64,000 nucleotides of DNA, taken from positions 1 through 64,000 of the forward strand of contig JAHJZX010000038.1 of the NCBI GenBank assembly GCA_018826295.1, in the 5' to 3' direction. Positions within the stretch are counted from its first letter, which is position 1. Each line of letters begins with the position of its first letter. This document shows positions 48,515 to 57,544 of the stretch, one piece after another. Below the pieces are notes generated by a model. That model searched no databases. It was given only the letters and a program-made list of their open reading frames with translations, and was not told where the DNA came from. This stretch comes from Gammaproteobacteria bacterium. Lineage in GTDB: Bacteria; Pseudomonadota; Gammaproteobacteria; Enterobacterales; Alteromonadaceae. The position numbers were made by a program, and so were the translations under genes.

Positions 48515-49402
48515 TTACAGCCGTACCGCGTCGGCTACGGCCACCACGGCTTTAGCCGGCTTATGCCGCACTGCTAACGCCAGCCCGGTAAAAATAATCA
48601 GCACAACACCACTTTGTTGCAGCGCACTTAAGCTTTCACCAAACAACCACCAGCCGGCCAGAATAACTGTTACCGGCTCTAAATACGCCAGCGTGGCATA
48701 CAGCCGGGTTGGCAAATGCTGCAACGCTACGATGGCGCAATAAATAGCAATAAAGCCAGGGAAGATACCCGCCAGCACTATCCAGATCATATCTTCGGTT
48801 TGCGGCATTTGCATTTCAGTTAAAAACGGCAGCACACAGCAGGCGCCAATAATCAGCTGGTAAAAAGTACGCTGTAATTGCGAATGAGCCGGTAACGAGT
48901 GCCGGTTAAGCAGTAAAAAGCCGCTGTAGCACAATAGCGCCAGCAAGCCGTACAGCAAGCCCGGCAGCTGGGCGGCATCGAGCACCAGATCAAATTTAAA
49001 CTGCTGCAACATGGCAAAGCCCAAAAACGACAGCAAGATCAGGCTGCTATCAGCCAGGTCGAGTTTTTCCTGTAACAGCCAGTGCGCTAAAAAGGCCGAC
49101 AACGGCGGCGCCAGATACACCAGCATAATGGCATTAGCCAGGCTGATATATGCAATTGCCGTAAGAAAGCTCAGCATAAAGCCAGCCAACAGCACACCAT
49201 TTACGGCCATACGCCAGTCGGGCTTACCTTTAAGCGCCGCAAGCTTGCCGGTAAGGGTCACAAACAGCAGCAAACACAATGCGCCAACCGCCAGCCGGTA
49301 AAACGTCAGCTCGGCCGCCGCTAAGCCACTAAAGCGGGCAATAATGCCACTGCTGGCCATCGCCACCGCCGATAGCAGCGCTAACAATACATAACTAAGC
49401 AT
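48515..49402 (-). CDS. EamA/DMT-family transporter (295 aa)
   Basis: Ten hydrophobic helices in two EamA repeats (about residues 1-140 and 150-285) are visible, with the typical GIIARFSGL start and YLEPVTVILAGWWLFGE near the end. The family exports or imports small metabolites such as amino acids, but no substrate can be assigned. It is convergent with the Msr fusion gene. Confidence 0.9.
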   Translation of the reverse strand: MLSYVLLALLSAVAMASSGIIARFSGLAAAELTFYRLAVGALCLLLFVTLTGKLAALKGKPDWRMAVNGVLLAGFMLSFLTAIAYISLANAIMLVYLAPPLSAFLAHWLLQEKLDLADSSLILLSFLGFAMLQQFKFDLVLDAAQLPGLLYGLLALLCYSGFLLLNRHSLPAHSQLQRTFYQLIIGACCVLPFLTEMQMPQTEDMIWIVLAGIFPGFIAIYCAIVALQHLPTRLYATLAYLEPVTVILAGWWLFGESLSALQQSGVVLIIFTGLALAVRHKPAKAVVAVADAVRL

Positions 49403-49431
49403 AGAAACGCAGACCGCATGTTACCGGAGCC

Positions 49432-49520
49432 GGGTTTACTCACACCGACACGCCGTAAATACATCCTTGTAGGCTCGTCTCACGCATCCATGCGTTCAAC
49501 GGTCGGCTTAGAGCAAACCC
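49432..49520. repeat. Structured intergenic repeat: long imperfect inverted repeat with two inner hairpins
   Basis: The outer arms pair in three blocks: GGGTTT (49432) with AAACCC (49515), CTC with GAG, and CCGAC (49445) with GTCGG (49502). Inside are TACA-TCCT-TGTA (49460-49471) and ACGCA-TCCA-TGCGT (49482-49495). The paired inner hairpins with TCC loops resemble short dispersed repeats I associate with gammaproteobacterial genomes, but no second copy is in this window. It lies between two minus-strand genes. Confidence 0.65.
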
Positions 49521-49581
49521 AGCCCCTGATTCAAATTCTGGCTGCTATTATGCGTGTTCTGTTACTAATAAACGAGATGGC

Positions 49582-52212
49582 CTAACCCGAATTTCGCATA
49601 CCGGCGGCGATACCGGCGATGGTGACCATTAAGGCCCGGCTAATCATCGGGTTTACCCGCTCCGGCTGATGCCTAACCCGGTGTAGTAACTCAGCTTGCA
49701 GGATATGCAGCGGGTCGACATAGGTATTGCGCAACATTATCGACTCGCGGATCCAACTCTCTTTTGCCATTAGCGTATCGCTGTGAATAAGCTTTAGCAG
49801 CAGCTCGCGATCTGCCGTTAACTGCTCGCGCAGTTGCTGGCCTAAGTGCTTTAACTCATCCGGCACCAACACCTTGTCGTAATAAGCCGCAATATCGCTG
49901 TCGGCTTTTAAAAACACCATTTCCAGCATCGACATGCGGGTGGCGAAAAACGGCCATTGCTGCTGCATTTCTTCCAGCACCGCTGCGTTATCCTGCTCGG
50001 CCGCTTTGGCCAGTGCCGAGCCGGCACCCAGCCAGGCCGGTAACATTAAGCGGTTTTGCGACCAGGCAAAGATCCACGGAATGGCGCGCAGGCTTTCGAC
50101 GCCACCGGTTGGGTTGCGCTTGGCTGGCCGGCTACCCAGCGGTAACTGGCCCAGCTCCTGCTCCGGGGTGGCGGCGCGAAAATACGGCACAAAGTCTTTA
50201 TTGTGCCTGACCACAGCGCGGTAAGCCTCACACGAGTCGGCTGCCAGCTGGCTCATCAGTGTGCGCCAGCTTTGTTTGGGTACCGGCGGCGGCAATAACA
50301 TACCTTCGAGCACGGCACTGGCATACAGCGCCAAACTGCGTTCGGCTAATTTTGGTAAACCAAATTTAAAGCGGATCATCTCGCCCTGCTCGGTTACCCG
50401 TAAACCACCATCTAACGAACCCGGTGGCTGCGACAAAATAGCAGCATGAGCCGGGCCGCCGCCACGGCCGATAGTACCGCCGCGACCATGAAATAACGTC
50501 AGTTGCACCCTGGCTTGCTGGCATATCGCCACTAAAGCTTCCTGCGCACTGTACTGCGCCCAGGCGGCGGCAAACACACCGGCATCTTTGGCTGAATCCG
50601 AGTAGCCAATCATCACTTCCTGCTTGCCATTTATGTAACCGCGATACCAGTCAATACTGAGCAAGCGGCGCATACAATCCGGTGCGTTTTGTAAGTCACT
50701 CAGGGTTTCAAACAAGGGCGCTACCGGCATTGGGAAGCTGATACCGGCTTCTTTTAACAGCAATTGCACCGCCAGCACGTCAGACGGTTTACCGGCCATA
50801 GAAATGACATAGGTGCTCAGTGCTTCACTGCCATGACGGGCAACAATATTGCAGGTGTCCAGCACTTCCTGAACGTCGGCACCGGGTTGCCAGCTTTTTG
50901 GAAACAGCGGCCGGCGGTTCGCCAGCTCGGCCAGTAAAAATGCCTGGCGCGCGCTTTCGTCCCAGGCGGCGTAGTCACCCAAACCGAGGTATTGCGTTAG
51001 CTCGCTAAATACCTGGGCATGGCGGCCGGCGTCCTGACGAATATCCAGCTTTAACAAGGTCAGGCCAAAAGCGTAAGCGCGGCGCAGCGTGTCGAGCAGC
51101 TTGCCGTTGGCAATAACCGCCATACCGCAATCGAGCAGAGATTGATAGCACAGCAATAGTGGCTCAAGTAGTTGCTGGTTGTGCCAGATTAAATCCTGTG
51201 GTCGCTGCAAGCGGTCATGTTTTAACGCTTCGGTTAACCAGTCGCGGGTGTGCAGCAGGCCACTGCGTAACTTGTTCAGCACCAGCCGGTAAGGCTCGCG
51301 GGCCTCGCCGGCAATGTCGCTAAGTGCCTGGCTGGCCTGATACATGGAGAGCTCGCTGCTAAGCAAGTCTAAGTCTTTGGCAAATAGATCGGCTGCTTTC
51401 CAGCGGCTGAGTAACAACACCTGACGGGTAACTTTGGCCGTAACAAAGGGGTTACCGTCACGATCACCGCCCATCCAGGAGGAGAATTTTACCGGCGCCG
51501 CATCCAGTGCCAGACCTTTGCCGCTGGCGCTTACCAGTTTGGTGTCCAGTTCACGCAGAAAATCCGGTATTGCCTGCCACAGCGAGCTTTCAATTACCGC
51601 AAAACCAGATTTGGCTTCATCGACCGGCGTCGGCCGCTGTTCGCGAATTTCATTAGTGTGCCAGGCCTGGGCAATCAGCTCGCTTAAGCGCTGCTCTACC
51701 CGCTGCTGCTGGGCGGGCGTTAAGTCTTGCTCCAGCTCGGTTAAACAGCCGGCAATTTCGGTTAGCTTATGAATAAGGGTACGGCGGGATACTTCGGTCG
51801 GGTGCGCGGTTAATACCAGCTCAATGGATAAATTGGCCACCGCGTGCTGCACTTTGCCGGCATCAAGCTGTTTGTCTGCCAGCAAACTAAACAACTCTGC
51901 CAGCGGCTCAGGTTTTTCAATACTGGCGTGGCCAATGCGGCTGATGCTGTGATGCTGCTCGGCTAAGTTGGCTAAATTTAAAAACTGGGCAAAGGCGCGG
52001 GCGACCGGCAGTAGCTCGTCGTCGCTTAAGCTTTGCAGCACCTGTTTTAACTGGTCGGCTTGTAGTTCTTCGCCCTGACGGGCAGCTTTTGACAGCTGAC
52101 GGATTTGCTCTACCCGTTCCAGCACCGCGTTACCTAACTGGTTACGAATGGTGTCACCCAATTGGGTGCCCAGTAAACCGACATTGCTTTTTAACGCTGC
52201 ATAATGGTCCAT
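49582..52212 (-). CDS. ppc: Phosphoenolpyruvate carboxylase (876 aa)
   Basis: This anaplerotic enzyme makes oxaloacetate from phosphoenolpyruvate and bicarbonate. [15 protein letters not shown] holds the catalytic His, [14 protein letters not shown] is the Gly-rich substrate loop, [10 protein letters not shown] follows the family, and the C-terminus ends in [11 protein letters not shown]. The ATG at 52212 matches the E. coli start (883 residues) and has a good GGAG ribosome site; an in-frame GTG 11 codons upstream is rejected. It has a separate transcript from the kinase operon by its 112-base gap. Confidence 0.98.
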   Translation of the reverse strand: MDHYAALKSNVGLLGTQLGDTIRNQLGNAVLERVEQIRQLSKAARQGEELQADQLKQVLQSLSDDELLPVARAFAQFLNLANLAEQHHSISRIGHASIEKPEPLAELFSLLADKQLDAGKVQHAVANLSIELVLTAHPTEVSRRTLIHKLTEIAGCLTELEQDLTPAQQQRVEQRLSELIAQAWHTNEIREQRPTPVDEAKSGFAVIESSLWQAIPDFLRELDTKLVSASGKGLALDAAPVKFSSWMGGDRDGNPFVTAKVTRQVLLLSRWKAADLFAKDLDLLSSELSMYQASQALSDIAGEAREPYRLVLNKLRSGLLHTRDWLTEALKHDRLQRPQDLIWHNQQLLEPLLLCYQSLLDCGMAVIANGKLLDTLRRAYAFGLTLLKLDIRQDAGRHAQVFSELTQYLGLGDYAAWDESARQAFLLAELANRRPLFPKSWQPGADVQEVLDTCNIVARHGSEALSTYVISMAGKPSDVLAVQLLLKEAGISFPMPVAPLFETLSDLQNAPDCMRRLLSIDWYRGYINGKQEVMIGYSDSAKDAGVFAAAWAQYSAQEALVAICQQARVQLTLFHGRGGTIGRGGGPAHAAILSQPPGSLDGGLRVTEQGEMIRFKFGLPKLAERSLALYASAVLEGMLLPPPVPKQSWRTLMSQLAADSCEAYRAVVRHNKDFVPYFRAATPEQELGQLPLGSRPAKRNPTGGVESLRAIPWIFAWSQNRLMLPAWLGAGSALAKAAEQDNAAVLEEMQQQWPFFATRMSMLEMVFLKADSDIAAYYDKVLVPDELKHLGQQLREQLTADRELLLKLIHSDTLMAKESWIRESIMLRNTYVDPLHILQAELLHRVRHQPERVNPMISRALMVTIAGIAAGMRNSG

Positions 52213-52324
52213 CTTGCTTACTCCGGTTACCCTGTGTTTTACCACCCTAGCTGGTTATCAACTGGTACTCAACCATGATTGATTACAAAACGGGCAACGG
52301 AATTGGTAAGACCAAATAACCAAA

Positions 52325-53083
52325 TTAAGCAAGCAGTTGTTCCAGCTTGTGCTTATTTTGCCTGGATAAACTAAATTGCTGACCGTCTTTCAGAATGACG
52401 GTGTAGTCTCCGCGCTCATTAAGACGCAATTCACTGATACAGGCCTGGCGGATAATTACCGAGCGGTGAATACGGGTGAAAATGTGAGGGTCAAGCTGCT
52501 GCTCCAACGTTGACATAGTGGCACGGTGTAACAGCACTTTTTTGTCAAACAAGTGAATTTCAGCGTAGTTACCTGCACCACGGATAAAATCAATTTGATC
52601 AACATCCTGTAACCGTATCCGGCCCGGATCTTTAATAATAAGTTTGGATTTATAGCGGCGGCCACTGTCTTGCTGCAGCTGGCGGATCACATCGCTGACG
52701 CGGGTTAAATCGCTAAGTTGATGTTCGCGGATACGATTAATGGCGCGCTGTAGTGACTGCTGAAACCTGTCATCATCAAACGGCTTTAACAGATAATCTA
52801 TCGCGTCCAGTTCAAAGGCGGTAATGGCAAACTGATCATAAGCCGTGACAAATACCACCACCGCTTTATTACAAAAATAGCTGGCTAACTCGATACCGGT
52901 AAGCCCGGGCATCTGAATATCCAAAAACACTAAATCCGGCTTATGCTGCTCAAACATCGCCATGGCCTGCCTGCCATCCGCGGCTTGTACAATTTGTACA
53001 ATGGTGCTTTCCTGCTGCAATAACAGCGCTATGCTCTGGCGGGCCAGTTGCTCATCATCGGCAATCAGTACTTTCAATTTCAT
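52325..53083 (-). CDS. LytTR response regulator (252 aa)
   Basis: The receiver domain has acidic pocket DDEQ (residues 10-13), phospho-Asp55 in LDIQMPG, and later TAYD and LKPFDDD. A LytTR DNA-binding domain fills the C-terminal 100 residues (IRGAGNYAEIHLF, RIHRSVIIR). Such regulators bind pairs of 9-bp direct repeats. It is encoded after the histidine kinase with a 29-base overlap, so the two form a pair. It resembles the orphan regulator at 60385, suggesting an old duplication. Confidence 0.95.
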   Translation of the reverse strand: MKLKVLIADDEQLARQSIALLLQQESTIVQIVQAADGRQAMAMFEQHKPDLVFLDIQMPGLTGIELASYFCNKAVVVFVTAYDQFAITAFELDAIDYLLKPFDDDRFQQSLQRAINRIREHQLSDLTRVSDVIRQLQQDSGRRYKSKLIIKDPGRIRLQDVDQIDFIRGAGNYAEIHLFDKKVLLHRATMSTLEQQLDPHIFTRIHRSVIIRQACISELRLNERGDYTVILKDGQQFSLSRQNKHKLEQLLA

Positions 53084-54176
53084 CAGTTGCCTCCAGCGGC
53101 AATTTTAGCTCGGTTGCCACGTAGCCGTTTTCCAGCGGAGTGAGTTCCAGGCTGTAATTCTGTGAATAAAGCCGTTTTAAGCGCTCATGGCAATTACTCA
53201 ACCCTATGCCAAAACCATGATGCGATTCATGTTCAGCTACCCGGTTTACCAGACGGATCTGTAACATACCGTCATCGCAACCGATATGGAGCTGCAGCAG
53301 ATTTTGCTCAGTTTCCTGTTGCACGCCGTGCTGTACTGCATTTTCGACCAACGGCTGCAGCAGCATAAAGGGCACTTCCTGCACCAGACACTGCGGCGCA
53401 ACGTCAATTTGTAGCTGTAACTTGTCACCAAAACGCATGCTCTGTATGTTCAGATAACTTTGAATAAACTCCATTTCCTCAGCCAGACTAATCATCTGAT
53501 TACTTTGATTTTCCAGCACTTTTCTAAGCATAGCGCTAAGTTCAGTCAGGGCCTTGATGGCGCTGTTTTTGTTATCTAACCGGATAAGCCCGGCAATGGT
53601 ATTTAAGGTGTTAAATAAAAAATGTGGATTAAGCTGCGATCGCAGCGACTGCAACTCAAGCTGCACCAGCTGACGCTGCAAAGCTTCTCTGTGCGCTTCT
53701 TCGGAATGCGCCCGCTTAAAGTAAGACCAGGCATAGCCGGCACTGATCACCGACATAAACACCAGAAAATCCATATGCCAGGCACTGTAACTAATCCATA
53801 ATGCCATGCTGGCCTGCAATGCTTGCCAGTTGAGCACCCCTTGCGTTTGTAAAGCGACAAAGGGTAACGCCAAAACGCCGTACAACAGCAAAGTAGCAAA
53901 CGTCAGCAGCACGATGCGCAGCAAAATCAGCCAGTACTTTTGCCCCTCTACCGCTAATCGCTGCGTTGCGGCAATTAACAGGGGCGTAATTAATGCCCAG
54001 GGCATCCACCAGGGCGCATATTCTAACCAGACTTGTATCCATTGGGCATCCCGGCCGGCCCGCACAGCTGCCCGATAGGAATGATCGGCAGACAGCGAGC
54101 AGATAAGTAACCAGAAACCGATACTGGCCAGCCACAACCGCCATGAGGGTAGAACCCGTTCTTCTCGTATTAACAT
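53055..54176 (-). CDS. LytS/AlgZ-like sensor histidine kinase (373 aa)
   Basis: Four membrane segments at about residues 10-150 form an integral sensor with no soluble input domain. The His_kinase domain (LytS type) has the phospho-acceptor His185 in LRSQLNPHFLFNTLN, and the ATPase region has LVENAVQHGV and GFGIGLSNCHERL. The ATG at 54176 follows AGAGG by six bases and is preferred to upstream in-frame codons. It is divergent from the 1013-aa TonB receptor, a likely target of the paired regulator. Confidence 0.94.
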   Translation of the reverse strand: MLIREERVLPSWRLWLASIGFWLLICSLSADHSYRAAVRAGRDAQWIQVWLEYAPWWMPWALITPLLIAATQRLAVEGQKYWLILLRIVLLTFATLLLYGVLALPFVALQTQGVLNWQALQASMALWISYSAWHMDFLVFMSVISAGYAWSYFKRAHSEEAHREALQRQLVQLELQSLRSQLNPHFLFNTLNTIAGLIRLDNKNSAIKALTELSAMLRKVLENQSNQMISLAEEMEFIQSYLNIQSMRFGDKLQLQIDVAPQCLVQEVPFMLLQPLVENAVQHGVQQETEQNLLQLHIGCDDGMLQIRLVNRVAEHESHHGFGIGLSNCHERLKRLYSQNYSLELTPLENGYVATELKLPLEATDEIESTDCR

Positions 54177-54445
54177 CTGCATCCTCTTAACCGGCAGTAC
54201 ACCGCTGATAACCTCAGGCTGAACACTGCCAGCCAATCCCCTCTACCCACCAGGTCAAACTACCCGGTCACTTTACGCAGTAATAACGCCGGCGTCACCG
54301 CCATTAGTCACCGCACACCCGCAGTTAATCACTCGGAACTACCTGTCAATGGCTCAGGCCTAGGCGCAACACAAATAACAGCCTAGCGTAAACAGGCAGT
54401 AACAGAAAAAACAAAGTGCAATAACTATGCTGCAGGGAGAATAGT

Positions 54446-57400
54446 ATGTTTAACAAATCCAAACTGGCGTTGGCGGTTCAACTCAGCCTGGTGCTGGGTA
54501 GCTTAGCTACAGTTACCACCACATCTGCCCAGGACACCAACACCGCGGAAGCGGCAGTGGAGAAAATAGCGGTAACCGGCTCGCGCATAAAAAGCCTGGA
54601 TCAGGTTGCCAATAGCCCGATGCTAACGGTCAACGCGGATGAACTTAACAGCCGGGCTGACATTACCATCGATACCTATATGAACACCTTGCCACAGGTC
54701 AATCCGGCCGGCACCACCACCTCAAACAATCCGGGCAATGGCGGCCAATCTAATATTGACTTACGCGGCCTCGGTGCCAACCGCAACCTGGTGCTGGTTG
54801 ATGGCCGGCGCGTTATGGTGTCGTCGTCAGCAATGACTGTCGATTTAAACACTATACCGGCAGCGATGATAGACAGCATTGAAGTCATCACCGGCGGTGC
54901 GGGCGCAGCCTACGGTGCAGATGCAGTCGCCGGCGCGGTAAACCTACGGCTGAAAAGCAACTTTGAAGGTGTGGATTTTCGCGCCACGCATTCCAACCAC
55001 GCGCAGGAACGTGACGCTGAAGAATACAACTTTTCGGCGGTAGTGGGTGGCAATTTTGACGACAGCCGCGGCAACGCCATTATCGCCTTTGACTACTCCA
55101 AGCGTGAAGGCATGATTAAATCGCAGCGCGAATTCTCCGCCAACGCCACCTCAACCACCAGTTTCTTCCCGGAGGGGCGCTATTTCAGCTCTGGCAACCA
55201 TCCGTCGCAAGCCGCCGTTGATGCCGTGTTTGCCAGCTATGGCAGTGCCGCTGGCTCAGTACCGGCCAATGGCAGTCTGATTGGTTTTAATACTGATGGC
55301 TCGCTGTTTTCGGCCGGGGTTTTTAACAACCCGCTGGATGTGGAGAACTGGCGATACCCGGTCGATTTATCAGTAAACGGGCCGCTGTTTCCAGACGTAT
55401 ACAGCTACAACTTTGATGCGGTAAATATACTGGTGCTGCCTCTGGAGCGTAAGACGTTCTCCAGTAAGCTGAATTTTGATGTCACCGACAAGACAGAAGT
55501 TTTTGCAACAGCATCCTGGACCAATTACAACTCAGAAACGGCCCTGGCACCGACGCCGTTTCCAACGGTACAGGTGCAGGGCCCGGATGGCACGGTTTCT
55601 ACCCGCGCCACGTCGGCCTTTGTTTCTCCCGGCAGCATTATTGCCAATCAGTTAATTATCCCGGTAACCAACCCTTTTATTCCGGCCGATATGATGACGC
55701 TGCTTAATTCACGCACCGGCGATAATGCCGCTCTGGTGGGTTCTGGCGCAACCGAGCCCTTCCTGATGCGGCAACGTTCGCTATGGGGCGGCTTACGTGG
55801 TTCGCAGCGCGACAATACTGTGGTGCAATATATGCTTGGCATTCGCGGTGAAATCAATGACGCCTGGAGCTATGACGTTTACGCCATGGAAGGTAAAACC
55901 ACCATTAAACAAACGCAAACCGGCAACCTGGACACCCAGCGCGTGATGGATTTATTAGCCGCCCCCGACGGTGGCGCCAGTATTTGTGCCGGTGGCTATA
56001 ACCCGTTTGGCCGTAACAGTGTGTCGCAGGAATGCGCCGATTACATAACTCTTGACGCCTCGTTATCGCGCGAATTTAACCAGCGTATTATGCAGGGCTT
56101 TGTTTCCGGTGATTTACTTGAGCTGCCAAGCGGTATGCTTAGCGTAGTGCTGGGTTATGAAAGCCGCCGGTTTGACTATAATCTGGACCCCGGCTCACTG
56201 AGCGGTCCGGTGTCAGGCTTTAACACCCAAAACCCAGCGGCTGGTAAAAACCGCTTTGATGATATCTTTGCCGAAGCCTTTATTCCGCTGCTTGATGGCC
56301 GGGACTTCGCCGACAGCCTGGATCTAACCCTGGGGTTTCGCAGTTCACAGTCGCAGTTTACCGACATTGCCAAAGGTATTAGCGGTGATAAAGATCGCAA
56401 TTCGGCCTACAAAGCCGAACTAAGCTGGGTGATTGCCAGCGATTTACCGCGCATCCGGGCGTCTTATCAGCGCGCAGTGCGGGCGCCTAACTTTGGCGAA
56501 CTGTTTGACAGTAGCGGCAGTGCACCGCAATACTTCGATCCCTGCTCAGTGTCTACCGAGTTTCGCGCCGCCAATGGCCAGGCCGGTGCCGATTTGTGCT
56601 CAGCAACCGGTGTAGGCGCACCGGACAGCTATGTGCAAACGCCGGGCACCCAGGCTTCTATCAACACCTCGGGCAATGTGCAGCTGAAACCAGAAACTGC
56701 AGATACCTTTACCCTTGGTGCTGTGCATAACTTCAGTAATGGCCTGGCCATGTCGCTGGATTATTACAATATTGATATTGAAGATGCGATTATCACGCCG
56801 AACGTTAACCTGATTATTGCCGACTGCTACAACTACTATGGCAATAACGCCACGCTTAGCGGTGATTACAGTTCCTGTCAGTATATAGTGCGCGGCGGCG
56901 GCGACATTTCCCGCCTGGCAGATCCGAATACTGCAGATGGCAATATTCCGGGCATTAACTCCGGTTTTATTAAAACCTCGGGGCTGGATTTCCAGGCCGG
57001 TTATGGTTTTGATACCGACATACTTGGCGGTGCCTATATCAAACTGGGTCTGTACGCCAACTACCTGCTGGAGTACAAAACTCAGGAACTGGACTTCCTG
57101 CCAGCTATAGATTATGCCGACACTGTAGCGTATTTCGGCGCCGGCCTCGGCCAGTCGTTCCCGAAATTTAAGGTTAATCTCAATGCCAGCGTAAACTTTG
57201 GCGATCTGGAATGGGCACTAAAAGGCCGTTATATCGATGGTATGAAAAACCGGCTTGCGGTAGAGATGCCGATTGAAACCCAACCCAGCGGCACCAGCGG
57301 CATTATGTATTGGGATACCACGTTTACCTATCGGATTGGTGAGCATTATTCGGTGCGACTGGGCGTAAATAACCTGCTCGATACTGAGCCGGAACTGTAT

Positions 57401-57487
57401 GCGCCAAACGTGCAGTCAGGTACCGATCCATCGCTGTACGATGTGGTCGGACGGCGCGTGACACTCTCGGCCAGTGTTAAGTTTTAG
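54446..57487 (+). CDS. Large TonB-dependent receptor (1013 aa)
   Basis: Signal peptide (about residues 1-28), TonB box (VEKIAVTGSRIKS), plug domain (IDLRGLGANRNLVLVDGRR, IEVITGGAGAAYGADAVAGAVN) and a long barrel ending in SASVKF. The GSRIK and LRGLGANRTLVLVDGRR wording is typical of the very large receptor families of Xanthomonas, Caulobacter and Alteromonadales for peptides or glycans. It is flanked by a LytTR two-component pair on the left and is convergent with a second receptor. Confidence 0.95.
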   Translation: MFNKSKLALAVQLSLVLGSLATVTTTSAQDTNTAEAAVEKIAVTGSRIKSLDQVANSPMLTVNADELNSRADITIDTYMNTLPQVNPAGTTTSNNPGNGGQSNIDLRGLGANRNLVLVDGRRVMVSSSAMTVDLNTIPAAMIDSIEVITGGAGAAYGADAVAGAVNLRLKSNFEGVDFRATHSNHAQERDAEEYNFSAVVGGNFDDSRGNAIIAFDYSKREGMIKSQREFSANATSTTSFFPEGRYFSSGNHPSQAAVDAVFASYGSAAGSVPANGSLIGFNTDGSLFSAGVFNNPLDVENWRYPVDLSVNGPLFPDVYSYNFDAVNILVLPLERKTFSSKLNFDVTDKTEVFATASWTNYNSETALAPTPFPTVQVQGPDGTVSTRATSAFVSPGSIIANQLIIPVTNPFIPADMMTLLNSRTGDNAALVGSGATEPFLMRQRSLWGGLRGSQRDNTVVQYMLGIRGEINDAWSYDVYAMEGKTTIKQTQTGNLDTQRVMDLLAAPDGGASICAGGYNPFGRNSVSQECADYITLDASLSREFNQRIMQGFVSGDLLELPSGMLSVVLGYESRRFDYNLDPGSLSGPVSGFNTQNPAAGKNRFDDIFAEAFIPLLDGRDFADSLDLTLGFRSSQSQFTDIAKGISGDKDRNSAYKAELSWVIASDLPRIRASYQRAVRAPNFGELFDSSGSAPQYFDPCSVSTEFRAANGQAGADLCSATGVGAPDSYVQTPGTQASINTSGNVQLKPETADTFTLGAVHNFSNGLAMSLDYYNIDIEDAIITPNVNLIIADCYNYYGNNATLSGDYSSCQYIVRGGGDISRLADPNTADGNIPGINSGFIKTSGLDFQAGYGFDTDILGGAYIKLGLYANYLLEYKTQELDFLPAIDYADTVAYFGAGLGQSFPKFKVNLNASVNFGDLEWALKGRYIDGMKNRLAVEMPIETQPSGTSGIMYWDTTFTYRIGEHYSVRLGVNNLLDTEPELYAPNVQSGTDPSLYDVVGRRVTLSASVKF

Positions 57488-57494
57488 TTGATTG

Positions 57495-57523
57495 GCAAAA
57501 AAAAGCCCGCCTTTACGGCGGGC
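57495..57523 (-). terminator. Intrinsic terminator for the 836-aa receptor gene
   Basis: GCCCGCC (57505-57511) pairs with GGCGGGC (57517-57523). Eight adjacent A on the plus strand give the U-tract of a minus-strand terminator. It begins 8 bases after the convergent receptor stop and could slow readthrough both ways. Confidence 0.88.
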
Positions 57524-57544
57524 AAACATCAGGAACGCGATGTA

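Noticed and set aside
53791-54144. Open frames of about 90-117 codons inside the kinase gene
   Set aside because: They are read in other frames across the membrane-helix coding part of the kinase, have no ribosome site and no family features.
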